A DNA stretch of 52,137 bases from positions 99,623 to 151,759 of the forward strand of contig JAMPGR010000001.1 in NCBI GenBank assembly GCA_023663805.1, read 5' to 3'. A program made the translations under genes and the position numbers. This document shows positions 11,971 to 20,712 of the stretch, piece by piece (position 1 is the first letter of the stretch; the number at the start of each line of letters is the position of its first letter). This DNA is from Clostridium sp. Lineage in GTDB: Bacteria > Bacteroidota > Bacteroidia > Bacteroidales > Muribaculaceae. Under the pieces are notes generated by a model. That model did not search any database. It saw nothing but the letters and a program-made list of their open reading frames with translations, and had not been told where the DNA came from.

Positions 11971-12413
11971 CAAAACATACACAGTCGATATGGCTGCAAA
12001 CAGTCTTCAATACAGAACGATTCAGGTAATCCAACGCTATACGTCATCCTTTTGATTTATCAGGCAAAGTCACAGATATAATCAATGGGAACGAAGGCTA
12101 TGTACTATCGCCCACCATCAACGTTAACTTCAACAGAAACCTTATTATAGCATCAATGTATTTTACAGACATATATCACGCTTTTGACATCGATGGTAAA
12201 TTGCTCTCCAAGTTCTCACCATCATCACCGAAGGCCGATATAAATAACGATTTAGTTCGTTTTTTCAGTCTGGACAATGATGGTATCGCACGTTACACTC
12301 CCGGATATGCAACGGATGAATATTTATACCTCCGACGTATTATCGAGATACCCGCAGAGAGTAAAAAAGATTACGAACCGAAAGCATCATCCGACTTCGA
12401 CGAGAACTCCTGA
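11971..12413 (+). pseudogene. Decayed beta-propeller (BF3164-like) gene remnant
   Basis: No intact gene start exists here, but two frames carry protein-like sequence. One frame right after the peptide gene reads NKTYTVDMAANSLQYRTIQ, then a shift leads into a frame open from about 12030 to the TGA at 12411-12413. That frame includes NRNLIIASMYFTDIYHAFD, IDGKLLSKFSP and ATDEYLYLRRI, which resemble blades and the C-terminal part of BF3164-like propeller lipoproteins such as those at 14003 and 15488. The N-terminal part with signal peptide and lipobox is missing, so at least one deletion and one frameshift have occurred. An internal short ORF from ATG 12156 could still be translated, but lacks an export signal. 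Confidence 0.55.
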
Positions 12414-12549
12414 CGATGGCTGCGGCGCTGAATTGTTCCGTCGCAAAAGGCGTAACGATACAACATTGCATCCGCTGTTCGCAGTCTATTTCGACGACAA
12501 ATCTGAGCAATCGTTAAAAAGCATTAATATTGATAGTATGGAATAGTGA

Positions 12550-12585
12550 TTTGATTACACATTTAGAATAAAATGCTTAACTTTA
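12550..12585 (+). promoter_or_regulatory. Possible promoter of the redoxin/DUF1573 gene
   Basis: TTTG at 12550-12553 and TAACTTTA at 12578-12585 resemble the -33/-7 boxes, with a long spacer of 24 bases. If real, the -7 box lies inside the longer reading frame and supports the start at 12615. Confidence 0.3.
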
Positions 12586-12614
12586 CGGCATTGAATCTAA
12601 ACGCCTTTCTGACG

Positions 12615-13502
12615 ATGAAAATCAAAACGATTCTTGCTGCTTTAGTTATCTTTTCGCTCTTTTGGGCTTGCAAAAAGTCCGAAGGTCCAGAATATATCGT
12701 CAGAAAATGGATGGGGAAAGAGATACAGTTGCCTGATAACTCCACATATATTGTACAGGGAGATACCGTTCAATATGACCTTTCAGAAAATGATTACAAT
12801 ATTATCGTCTATATCGATTCCGAAGGTTGTACAGAATGCCGAATGCGAATGCCTGTATGGAATATGTTTATGGCGAAGATTAACCAATACAACAAATCGG
12901 TAGGTTTGATTTTCATCGTAAACGATGTTGATGCCGATAAAATTGCGCAGATGACCAAAAGAAATGACTTCCGTTATCCAGTACTTCTTGCATCGGAAAA
13001 CTTCTGTGACTTCCCGGAAGAACATCTATATCAGTCATTTTTGCTTGACGAATCGAATCGCATTACAGCCATCGGGAACCCAATCAGCAATGAATCGATA
13101 GCCGGTCTGTATGATCATATCCTCTCAGCGGGCACCAGTTCCGAAGAAAAGGAGAGCAATCACCCCAACCTGACACTGTCCAGCAAACGAATACCCCTCG
13201 GAACGATTCATCTGAATGAAACACGAGAAACTCGTGTTTTATTAAAAAACAACGGCGAATCAACCCTCGAAATTTCGAAAATAATCACTTCGTGTCATTG
13301 TACGACCGTGAATGCTGAATCAGACTCAATCCAACCCGGAAAGTCTGTTTCTATCGAAATTATTCAGAGTAATGACTCAACAATCGGGTCATTCGCTCGC
13401 GATGTATACATCTATTTTGAGAATAATCCTTATTCGGTTCAAATCGAACTGACCGGATTCATGCCCGATCAAACAATCCAACAAAACATACCAACCAACT
13501 GA
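12615..13502 (+). CDS. Lipoprotein with redoxin-like domain and DUF1573 domain
   Basis: A 295-residue predicted lipoprotein. I chose ATG 12615 over 12573 because it gives a clean signal peptide with a lipobox ending at Cys19 (LFWAC). A thioredoxin-like domain follows (about 45-170) with a CTEC motif (Cys72, Cys75) in EGCTECRMRMPVW. The C-terminal third (about 183-283) is a DUF1573 Ig-like fold with the signature TSCHCTTV (225-232). Redoxin-DUF1573 lipoproteins of this kind occur in Bacteroidales near NVEALA genes, but their role is unproven. The CxxC pair suggests thiol-disulfide chemistry in the envelope, perhaps on the Cys-containing peptides encoded beside it; that is inference. Confidence 0.78.
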   Translation: MKIKTILAALVIFSLFWACKKSEGPEYIVRKWMGKEIQLPDNSTYIVQGDTVQYDLSENDYNIIVYIDSEGCTECRMRMPVWNMFMAKINQYNKSVGLIFIVNDVDADKIAQMTKRNDFRYPVLLASENFCDFPEEHLYQSFLLDESNRITAIGNPISNESIAGLYDHILSAGTSSEEKESNHPNLTLSSKRIPLGTIHLNETRETRVLLKNNGESTLEISKIITSCHCTTVNAESDSIQPGKSVSIEIIQSNDSTIGSFARDVYIYFENNPYSVQIELTGFMPDQTIQQNIPTN

Positions 13503-13530
13503 ATAACATTCATTCATAGCCATGGCTATA

Positions 13531-13552
13531 CCGGTTGAAAGGATATACACCG
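13531..13552 (+). repeat. 22-base element upstream of peptide 2
   Basis: This segment (CCGGTTGAAAGGATA...) matches 15127-15148 at 20 of 22 positions. Both copies lie 29-34 bases before the ATG of an NVEALA peptide gene. They may be regulatory, or relics of duplication of the peptide unit. Confidence 0.55.
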
Positions 13553-13581
13553 GGATAAAAGTTACTAATAAATTCACAGAA

Positions 13582-13869
13582 ATGAAAAAGAAAACATTTG
13601 CATTTCTATCCGGGCTTGTTCTGATTGCGCTGGCAAGCATCTATTGGTTTTCAATAACCCCTAAAGAGCAGCTATCGGATATAGAATTAGCCAACATCGA
13701 AGCACTTTCACAGATAGAACTGCCAGACGTAGAAGTTACTTGCGATTGGAGTTATAGTGGAGGCCGCTGTTACCGGCAAGGTTTCAGATTAAAGATGTGT
13801 AATGAAACTATGTTCTACGAGTGCGAATACACCGGTTATCAAAATGATTATTGCCTAAACCCGTGTTAA
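13582..13869 (+). CDS. NVEALA-family small Cys-rich peptide 2
   Basis: From ATG 13582 the product has 95 residues; the open frame runs further up to 13522, but the internal start gives the expected Lys-rich N-terminus and hydrophobic segment (about 5-24). LANIEALS (36-43) is the NVEALA motif. The tail holds six cysteines (54, 63, 73, 81, 91, 95), the most of the three peptides and an even number compatible with disulfides. It sits 79 bases after the redoxin lipoprotein gene and 133 bases before a propeller lipoprotein gene. No modification enzyme such as a radical SAM protein or LanB/LanM is nearby. Function unknown. Confidence 0.82.
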   Translation: MKKKTFAFLSGLVLIALASIYWFSITPKEQLSDIELANIEALSQIELPDVEVTCDWSYSGGRCYRQGFRLKMCNETMFYECEYTGYQNDYCLNPC

Positions 13870-14002
13870 AGTATTGCGACGTTAAACAATATAATTGTTA
13901 TTACACCAATTTATGATCTTACAATTATATAAGTGTTACCATTAGTATTTCAATTAATCTGATCCTGTTCGAGTAAGTCTATAATCGGTTAAATGATATA
14001 AT

Positions 14003-15124
14003 ATGACAAATTTAGTTTTAAAGAGAATTAATTTTTTCAACAAAATATTTTTTCTTGCAGTCTTTATGGTTCTTTTATCATGTTCGAAAAAGCAATCTGA
14101 GGAAATAAATCGACATATCGATATAACAAAATCGACAAATGCCAGCCCATCTTATTATTTTTCGATTGAAAGCGTTATCCCATTGAGAAACCATAACAGT
14201 CCGGTTCTCTCAGGCCTGGAGGATATTTACCGGACCGGAGACGTACTGATTGCGCACGACAGAAATCGAGTTATATATCTGTTCGATCTCGACGGAAACC
14301 TTATATCATCATCTGAACGAATAATAGGCCACGGGCATGGCGAATATGACAATCTGTTAGCCTATAGTTATAATCCCTATAACAACAGAATAGAAGTCAT
14401 TACCCCTACAAAAATGAAAATCTACGACCGAGATTTTAATTTTATAGAAGATCGCAACATCCCATCTCATAAATCAACATCAGGGAATGACGGTTGCATG
14501 TTTACCGAGATTTATGATTTAGGAGAAAATATCCATGCGCTGTTACCCTCAGGAACGAGCCACAACAGAAACTCGATTATTATCTACGACTCTTCCAAAG
14601 AGGAGACCCTGAAAACCATTGACTACAACTCTGATATCGCAGGGCTTATTAATATGCAGACACACAGTTTCACTAATTCGGGAGACTCCGTTATATTCTA
14701 TCCACCTGGAATCGGGCGATATGCATATTCTCTTGACAGGGAGAATTTCGGTTTAAAGAATACAATCCAAATTGACGGAACCAACAATAATACCGACAAT
14801 AATAAATACGTTCTTGACAGCAACGATATTATGCCCCTGCGATTTCTCTTCACAAAACGAATGACCCTCTTTCTTACAAAAGAAGGAAACACTCTGAAGG
14901 AGATGTCATACCTGATATCCGACGAAAATGGGGAAAACGGCAAGGTTATGATTATAGCGAACGACAAGAAGCAATTTCCAGTTATCACCAGTTCTGACGG
15001 CAAATTCATATACGGCTTATCAGATGGAGAAGATTTGGGTGACTATTATTCTGCTCTGGGAATCGAATGCCCCGACTCCCTGAAGAAATATTCCAACGTT
15101 GTGCTACGTTACTCTATTAAGTAG
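14003..15124 (+). CDS. Six-bladed beta-propeller lipoprotein (BF3164-like)
   Basis: The 373-residue protein has a positively charged start, a hydrophobic stretch and a lipobox ending at Cys27 (VLLSC). The body has repeated short beta motifs typical of six-bladed propellers, such as VIYLFDLDGNLISS (90-103), IIGHGHGEYDN (107-117) and MKIYDRDFNFIED. The G-x-G-E signature is shared with the second propeller protein in this cluster and with BF3164-like proteins generally. It probably sits in the outer or inner membrane facing the periplasm or cell surface. Its place directly after an NVEALA peptide gene, repeated in the next unit, suggests that propeller and peptide act together; the ligand is unknown. 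Base use is strongly AT-rich compared with flanking core genes. Confidence 0.8.
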   Translation: MTNLVLKRINFFNKIFFLAVFMVLLSCSKKQSEEINRHIDITKSTNASPSYYFSIESVIPLRNHNSPVLSGLEDIYRTGDVLIAHDRNRVIYLFDLDGNLISSSERIIGHGHGEYDNLLAYSYNPYNNRIEVITPTKMKIYDRDFNFIEDRNIPSHKSTSGNDGCMFTEIYDLGENIHALLPSGTSHNRNSIIIYDSSKEETLKTIDYNSDIAGLINMQTHSFTNSGDSVIFYPPGIGRYAYSLDRENFGLKNTIQIDGTNNNTDNNKYVLDSNDIMPLRFLFTKRMTLFLTKEGNTLKEMSYLISDENGENGKVMIIANDKKQFPVITSSDGKFIYGLSDGEDLGDYYSALGIECPDSLKKYSNVVLRYSIK

Positions 15125-15126
15125 TG

Positions 15127-15148
15127 CCGGTTGAAATGATACACACCG
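15127..15148 (+). repeat. 22-base element upstream of peptide 3
   Basis: Second copy of the element at 13531-13552 (20 of 22 matching). It begins two bases after the stop of the propeller gene and ends 34 bases before the ATG of peptide 3. Confidence 0.55.
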
Positions 15149-15182
15149 ATTCGTTATCGACAAACTCCTAAAACGATTTGAC

Positions 15183-15500
15183 ATGAAAGCCAAAACTACA
15201 ATTTGCGTCTTAAGTTCCGCCACAATCATGGTGGTTGGACTGGTACTCATCGTATCATATATAAAGCAAAATCAAGACCTGAACACCCCGTTTCTTCTTG
15301 AAAACATCGAGGCTCTTGCACAGGGAGAAGACGGAACTCCAGCCGGCGACTGCTACGAACCAGCAAGTAATCCAAACGATATAGAAGGGCGACTTGAAAT
15401 TCCATGCGACGAAAGGACTACAGACAATATGATATACCCTTGCAAAGTACACTTAATCATGAACAAACACAACGAGCATCCCATAAAATGCACAAAATAG
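15183..15500 (+). CDS. NVEALA-family small Cys-containing peptide 3
   Basis: The 105-residue product has an N-terminal membrane segment (about 8-27) and LENIEALAQGED (39-50), the closest of the three to the classical NVEALA motif followed by a Gly-acid pair. Four cysteines follow (57, 75, 87, 103). Its last 13 bases overlap the start of the next propeller gene (15488), so the two are translationally coupled or at least co-transcribed. The tails of the three peptides share little beyond cysteines and length, which fits fast divergence of an exported product. Function unknown. Confidence 0.82.
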   Translation: MKAKTTICVLSSATIMVVGLVLIVSYIKQNQDLNTPFLLENIEALAQGEDGTPAGDCYEPASNPNDIEGRLEIPCDERTTDNMIYPCKVHLIMNKHNEHPIKCTK

Positions 15501-16591
15501 TCAAATCATTCAAAAGAATAAGCATAGTGGTGGCAGTATTCGTAACAGCCATCACTATGTTCACTCGATGCAACTATACAGATTCGATGTTTGTCGGGGA
15601 AGTCATACCTGTCGATTTGGCAAACAATGTACGCGAAATCGAAGGAAATCAGATAAATGATATTCCTCTTCCATATCCAGCCTCAGCAGCATATGATTCT
15701 ATTTTCATCACCTTCTCGCCCAACAGCAACACAGAGTTTCACTTTCGCGTTTATAATATTCTGTCAGGAGAAGAGTTGGGTGCATTTGTCGCCTCCGGTC
15801 ATGGGGAAAATGAATTCTACACCACTACACAAATTTCATCAATTGATGTAGAAGATGGCGAACTGAAGACAATCCTTAATGTTCCTGACGAACGAAAGAT
15901 TCTCGTCTGGAACATAACCAAATCACTTAAAGAGGGGACAACCGTCTTCGACGAGATTAAGCCTTATGACAACTTGATTGGGAATGGCGAACATTTTAAT
16001 CTTATTTCCATGTGTGGCGAGAATGATTATGTTGTAAAAATACAATCAACCTGCAAATTTCCCGACAATAAGGTAACGCCCCACTATTACCAGATTCTCG
16101 ATTCCGAGACACTCGAAGAGAAAGGCAGGATAGAAATCATACGAGAAGTCTTAGAGAACAAAAAATGTGAAGTTTCCTTCAGAGCATTTATTTCGTCAAA
16201 CTCATCGGCAAACAAACAAAACAAGAAAATAGTCGAGGCAATGTTCTGGCTTGGTCAGATAAACATTATCGACACTAAGAACCACGAAGTTAAATCATAT
16301 AGAGTTTCCGGAACCGACGGTAGCGAAATATATCGGACATCGATGTCTGAAGCCCCGACATATTATACAGGCGTTACATGTGACAGCGACTTCATATACG
16401 CACTATGGAAAGACAAGCCTCATAATGTAGAAGCCTATGCCGAGTGGATTCATAAATACGACTGGAAAGGGAAAATGGTCGAACGAATCCACCTTGACAA
16501 ACCATTGACTGAAATCCGGCTCGAAGAATCGACCAACACGCTATACGGCTATAACCCCGACAACGACCGTATCTACGCATTCGCCCTATAA
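15488..16591 (+). CDS. Beta-propeller lipoprotein-like protein (BF3164/TolB-like)
   Basis: I start this at ATG 15488, giving 367 residues with a signal segment ending near Cys28 (FTRC). That lipobox is imperfect because of Arg at -1, so lipidation is less certain than for its neighbour. The body has propeller-like motifs, including FRVYNILSGEELGAFVASG (86-104), GENEF (106-110) and KILVWNITKSL, and ends with TLYGYNPDNDRIYAFAL. It overlaps peptide 3 by 13 bases and is only 18 bases from the membrane-fusion gene. This spacing ties the peptide/propeller units to the RND exporter genes downstream. Confidence 0.76.
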   Translation: MHKIVKSFKRISIVVAVFVTAITMFTRCNYTDSMFVGEVIPVDLANNVREIEGNQINDIPLPYPASAAYDSIFITFSPNSNTEFHFRVYNILSGEELGAFVASGHGENEFYTTTQISSIDVEDGELKTILNVPDERKILVWNITKSLKEGTTVFDEIKPYDNLIGNGEHFNLISMCGENDYVVKIQSTCKFPDNKVTPHYYQILDSETLEEKGRIEIIREVLENKKCEVSFRAFISSNSSANKQNKKIVEAMFWLGQINIIDTKNHEVKSYRVSGTDGSEIYRTSMSEAPTYYTGVTCDSDFIYALWKDKPHNVEAYAEWIHKYDWKGKMVERIHLDKPLTEIRLEESTNTLYGYNPDNDRIYAFAL

Positions 16592-16609
16592 GCAACCGAC
16601 ATACCGACA

Positions 16610-17683
16610 ATGTCAACAAACAAGATACTGATCATATTAACCATCACGCTACTCGCTGTTTGCTCATGCAGCAAACAGAATGGCAACACCCCCGGCGCCA
16701 CGACCGAACCGGAAATGACCGAGAATTATGTCGATACAATCCGGCTGAAGAGGTCCGAATTCCGACATCAGATTGTCAGCAACGGAAAACTTCGGCCGAA
16801 ACTCAAGAGCGAACTCTCGACAAAGCACTCCGATCCGCTGACACGTATCGAGGTCTCGACAGGAGAACGTGTACGGAAAGGACAACTGCTCGCCGTGACC
16901 GACGAGGAGCCCTATCGTCGCGCTCTCGAAAAAGCAAGAAGCGACTACGAGAAGGCTGAAATCGATTTCGAGGACAAACTAATCTCGCTCGGCTTCGAAG
17001 GCTCGGCGGAGATGCCAGACGACATTCGCCGGCGCGCCGAAATAATCTCGGGACTGTTCGCCGCGCGACATGCCCTCGATGCAGCCGAAAAAGACCTGGC
17101 AGACTGCTCAATCTACTCCCCGATCGACGGACGAATCGCCGATCTCGAGGGGAAACTCTACCAGAAGTCGAGCCTACTTTGTTCGATCGTCGACGAGTCG
17201 GAATTCGACGTCGATTTCAGCATACTCGAAGCCGAACTGCCTAATGTCGCCGTCGGATATGAAGCGCGGGTTATTCCCTTCGCCGCCGTCGGCGAGGAAC
17301 TGAAAGGGAAAATTACAGCCATCAATCCGAGGGTATCGGACAAGGGTCTGGTCAACGTGACAGCCCGTGTCCCCGGCGGGCGCAATCTGCTCGACGGAAT
17401 GAATGTGCGTGTCATCGTCGAGAGAGTGGAACCCGCGATGTTCGTGGTTCCGAAAGACGCAGTTGTCGAACGTGACGGCTATTACGTCGTGTTCATCTAC
17501 CGCGACGGTCAGGCCGTATGGCGCTATGTCGACATCCTCTCTTCGAATCTGACACAGCACGCCATAACCGGCTCCTCCCGAAAGAACACGACCGTCGACG
17601 AAGGGGAAATCATCATAACATCCGGAAACATGAACCTCTCGGACGGCACTAAGGTCAAGCCCCGGGGTGAATCAGACTTATGA
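16610..17683 (+). CDS. RND efflux periplasmic adaptor (membrane-fusion lipoprotein)
   Basis: The 357-residue protein begins with a lipoprotein signal peptide (AVCSC, Cys20). It has the membrane-fusion layout: a beta-barrel/lipoyl half (RIEVSTGERVRKGQLLAVTD, about 75-94), a short helical hairpin (about 100-165), the second lipoyl half (DCSIYSPIDGRIADLEGKL) and a C-terminal barrel and membrane-proximal part with DGMNVRVIVERVEP. Such adaptors link an inner-membrane RND pump to an outer-membrane channel. Its stop overlaps the start of the first RND gene (ATGA), so the genes are translationally coupled. No TolC-like gene is in the cluster. Confidence 0.9.
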   Translation: MSTNKILIILTITLLAVCSCSKQNGNTPGATTEPEMTENYVDTIRLKRSEFRHQIVSNGKLRPKLKSELSTKHSDPLTRIEVSTGERVRKGQLLAVTDEEPYRRALEKARSDYEKAEIDFEDKLISLGFEGSAEMPDDIRRRAEIISGLFAARHALDAAEKDLADCSIYSPIDGRIADLEGKLYQKSSLLCSIVDESEFDVDFSILEAELPNVAVGYEARVIPFAAVGEELKGKITAINPRVSDKGLVNVTARVPGGRNLLDGMNVRVIVERVEPAMFVVPKDAVVERDGYYVVFIYRDGQAVWRYVDILSSNLTQHAITGSSRKNTTVDEGEIIITSGNMNLSDGTKVKPRGESDL

Positions 17684-20600
17684 TCAGGCAACTTATCCAC
17701 AGGCCGATAGCGGTAACACTAATCGTAGTTGCGATTGCCGCTTTATGCATTCTGAGCCTCAGGAATATCCCGGTCTCTCTTATGCCCGACATCGACATTC
17801 CGCGCATCACGGTCCATGTCGACATGCCCGGCTCGTCGGTGCGCGAAGCCGAGGCCCGCGGAGCCAGACCTCTGCGGAGCCAGTTGATGCAAGTCGGGGG
17901 ACTGCGCCGAATCAGGAGCGAAGCGAAGATGGACGGCGCGACGATCACTCTCGAATTTACCCCGGGGAGCCGTATGGATCTGGCCTTTATCGAGGTCAAC
18001 GAGAAGATTGACCGCGCGACAGGGTCTCTGCCCGAAGGAACAGGACGTCCGAAGGCTGTCAAGGCCGGGTCGCTCGACATCCCGGCTTTTTTCATCGATA
18101 TCAACTATCGCGAGGGAGCGCCGGGAGATTTCACGGCGCTGTCGGACTACGTTACCGGAGTTGTCCGCAAGCGCCTCGAACAACTTCCCCAGACAGCCAT
18201 GGTCGACATCAGTGGCGATGCAAATCCGCGGATCACGATCGAACCGGACCGGACCGTGACCGACGCCATGGGAATCAGCATGGATGAAATCGGCAATGCC
18301 ATCGCCGCCGCCGACCTGAAACTCGAGGCACTAAGCATTGCCGACGGTGCTTATCGCTACAGCATTCATTTCGAATCGCAAATCTCGACCATCGAGGATA
18401 TAAAGAATCTTCTTGTCAAACACGACGGACGGATGCTCCGTCTCGGCGACATAGCCTCTGTCAGCCTCGACAGTTCGTCGGATGGCAGCGCCGTCAGACA
18501 CGGACCGAACCGGGCGATATCGCTTGCCGTCATAAAACAGAACGACGCCCGGATGGAAGTCCTGAGCGAAAATGTCGAGTTACTGCTCGACGAACTCCGG
18601 GCGGCCAATCCGAACGTTGACTTCACTGTTACGCGCGACCAGACCCTGCTGTTATCATATTCGATTGGCAATCTCGGCTGGAATCTCATCACAGGCATCC
18701 TGCTGGCATGCATCGTCCTGATGCTGTTTATGCGCAGCGCTAAGGCTTCCGCCCTGGTCATCGTCAGTATACCCCTGTCTCTGATGGTCACGATTTTATG
18801 TTTCCGTCTGATCGGGATATCAATCAACATCGTATCACTCGCCGGTCTGATTCTCGGCGTCGGCATGATGGTCGACAACTCGATTATCGTCATTGACAAC
18901 ATTATGCGCCTTCTGTGCGAGGGAAATCCGACAGACGTAGCCGTCACCCGCGGTGCCCGGGAGGTGTTCACACCGATGCTGTCGTCAGTCCTAACGACAT
19001 GTTCAGTATTCATTCCGCTGATTTTTCTGAGCGGAACCGCCGGGGCGCTGTTCTACGACCAGGCAATGGCCGTCACGATATCGCTCTTCGCGTCGCTGGC
19101 GGTCGCTATGCTGGTCATTCCAGTATACTTCAGAGTATTCTACAAAAACAGCACACAGAAAGACTCACAGCCGGCCGGAATGCCCGGAACCAGACTCTAC
19201 GAATCCGCTCTTGACCGGGTTCTAAGTCATCCGAAGAGAACAATCCTGCTTCTGGTGGCTGTTACAGGAATCGGCATATTGTCGTTCCCCCATCTCCGGA
19301 AAGAAAGAATGCCCGACGTCACCCACACCGATATGCTCGCTTATATCGACTGGGGTTCGGGAATTTCGCTCGCCGCGAACGACAAGCGTATGAGCCAACT
19401 GCGGGAGGTCATCGAAGAGGATGCGCTGACGACTACGACTATGGCTGGAAGCCAGGGGTTCCTGCTCCCCCACACGCGCGACCTGACACCGGCGGAATCT
19501 GTCATCTATATTGCAGCCGAATCCAGCGATGCGACAAACAGGATAGCCGGAAAAATGCGCTCATGGCTGAAGAGTCATTATCCCGAGGCGACGGTCGAAT
19601 TCGATATCTCCGGTAACATCTACGACGCCATCTTCTCCTCGGGGGGCCCCGACCTCGAAGCGAGACTCCAGACGGCTACAGGCGCCCTGCCCGATGTCGC
19701 GCAGAGCCGCCGGTTCCGCGATTCGGTCGCCGCGGCCTTCCCCGCCCTCGACCTCCAGCCGGTCGCGACGGAGGAGAACCTTCTCTATGTAGCCGACATC
19801 GATCTTATGTCGCTCTACGACATTAGTTACCCACAACTCTATAACCGTCTGCGCCAGATAACCGGCGCCAACAGCGTCTATACCGTAAACGACGGCTTCC
19901 GCGCCCTCCCTGTCGTCGTCGGCTCCGGAAAAGCCTTCCGTGACGACTTGCTCTCGAACACAATACGCTCCGGTGGAACCGATATCCCCCTCTCGGTTCT
20001 GCTCCGGGAGAAACGCGTCGAGGACTACAAGCGTCTCTACGCGTCGTCATCGGGAGAATACCATCCGATCGAAATCAACGCCGCCGACGCGACGATCCGC
20101 GAGGTCGGGTCCCGTATCGAACGGATGGCCAACCGGCCCGGTTCGGGGCTGTCGGTATCTTTCGCCGGGGAATACTACGAAAGCCGTTCGCTGATTAGCG
20201 AGCTCGCTCTGGTTCTCGCTGTCGCGCTCGGACTGCTCTACTTTATTCTCGCAGCGCAGTTCGAGAGTCTCCTCCAGCCGCTTGTCATTCTGTCGGAAGT
20301 CGCGGTCGACACGGCTGTCGTGTTTATCGCGATGTGGCTGATCGACGAGTCGGTCAATCTGATGTCGATGACCGGAATTGTCGTCATGAGCGGAATCGTC
20401 ATCAACGACTCGATCCTGAAGGTCGACACGATCAACCGCCTGCGCCGCTCCGGAATGGGGCTCGACCGGGCAATCCGAACCGCCGGACGCCAGCGTCTGC
20501 GCCCGATCGTCATGACCTCACTGACAACGATTCTCGCGATCGTGCCGTTTCTGCGACGGGGCGATATGGGATCCGACCTGCAGTTTCCGCTCTCCTTCAC

Positions 20601-20706
20601 CCTGATTGTCGGCATGACTGTCGGCACTCTTGTCAGCCTGCTGGTTCTCCCCCTTCTCTATAAGTTAACCGACCGCTGTTCGAAAGACAAACAGCCGTCT
20701 GTCTGA
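17680..20706 (+). CDS. RND family efflux transporter permease 1
   Basis: The 1008-residue protein is an inner-membrane proton-driven exporter of the AcrB/CzcA superfamily. It has TM1 near 10-29 followed by PVSLMPDIDIPRI, a first periplasmic domain, a TM2-TM6 block from about 330 to 490, a second periplasmic domain and the last TM block from about 835 to 1000. In TM4, GVGMMVDNSIIVIDN carries one acidic residue in place of the AcrB Asp-Asp pair, as in many Gram-negative lipid- and small-molecule RND proteins. TM10 has GIVINDSILKVD. The next gene, 6 bases on, encodes a second full-length RND protein, so a heteromeric pump is plausible. Confidence 0.93.
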   Translation: MIRQLIHRPIAVTLIVVAIAALCILSLRNIPVSLMPDIDIPRITVHVDMPGSSVREAEARGARPLRSQLMQVGGLRRIRSEAKMDGATITLEFTPGSRMDLAFIEVNEKIDRATGSLPEGTGRPKAVKAGSLDIPAFFIDINYREGAPGDFTALSDYVTGVVRKRLEQLPQTAMVDISGDANPRITIEPDRTVTDAMGISMDEIGNAIAAADLKLEALSIADGAYRYSIHFESQISTIEDIKNLLVKHDGRMLRLGDIASVSLDSSSDGSAVRHGPNRAISLAVIKQNDARMEVLSENVELLLDELRAANPNVDFTVTRDQTLLLSYSIGNLGWNLITGILLACIVLMLFMRSAKASALVIVSIPLSLMVTILCFRLIGISINIVSLAGLILGVGMMVDNSIIVIDNIMRLLCEGNPTDVAVTRGAREVFTPMLSSVLTTCSVFIPLIFLSGTAGALFYDQAMAVTISLFASLAVAMLVIPVYFRVFYKNSTQKDSQPAGMPGTRLYESALDRVLSHPKRTILLLVAVTGIGILSFPHLRKERMPDVTHTDMLAYIDWGSGISLAANDKRMSQLREVIEEDALTTTTMAGSQGFLLPHTRDLTPAESVIYIAAESSDATNRIAGKMRSWLKSHYPEATVEFDISGNIYDAIFSSGGPDLEARLQTATGALPDVAQSRRFRDSVAAAFPALDLQPVATEENLLYVADIDLMSLYDISYPQLYNRLRQITGANSVYTVNDGFRALPVVVGSGKAFRDDLLSNTIRSGGTDIPLSVLLREKRVEDYKRLYASSSGEYHPIEINAADATIREVGSRIERMANRPGSGLSVSFAGEYYESRSLISELALVLAVALGLLYFILAAQFESLLQPLVILSEVAVDTAVVFIAMWLIDESVNLMSMTGIVVMSGIVINDSILKVDTINRLRRSGMGLDRAIRTAGRQRLRPIVMTSLTTILAIVPFLRRGDMGSDLQFPLSFTLIVGMTVGTLVSLLVLPLLYKLTDRCSKDKQPSV

Positions 20707-20712
20707 AACGTT

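Noticed and set aside
12415..12546. Small gene in the gap between the decayed propeller and the redoxin lipoprotein gene
   Set aside because: Short frames exist (for example one ending NIDSME at 12546) but lack a start context, signal peptide or motif; they may be more remnant sequence.
13582..15500. NVEALA peptides as ordinary modified bacteriocins
   Set aside because: There is no radical SAM enzyme, LanB/M/C, or peptidase-type ABC transporter nearby; I keep the function open.
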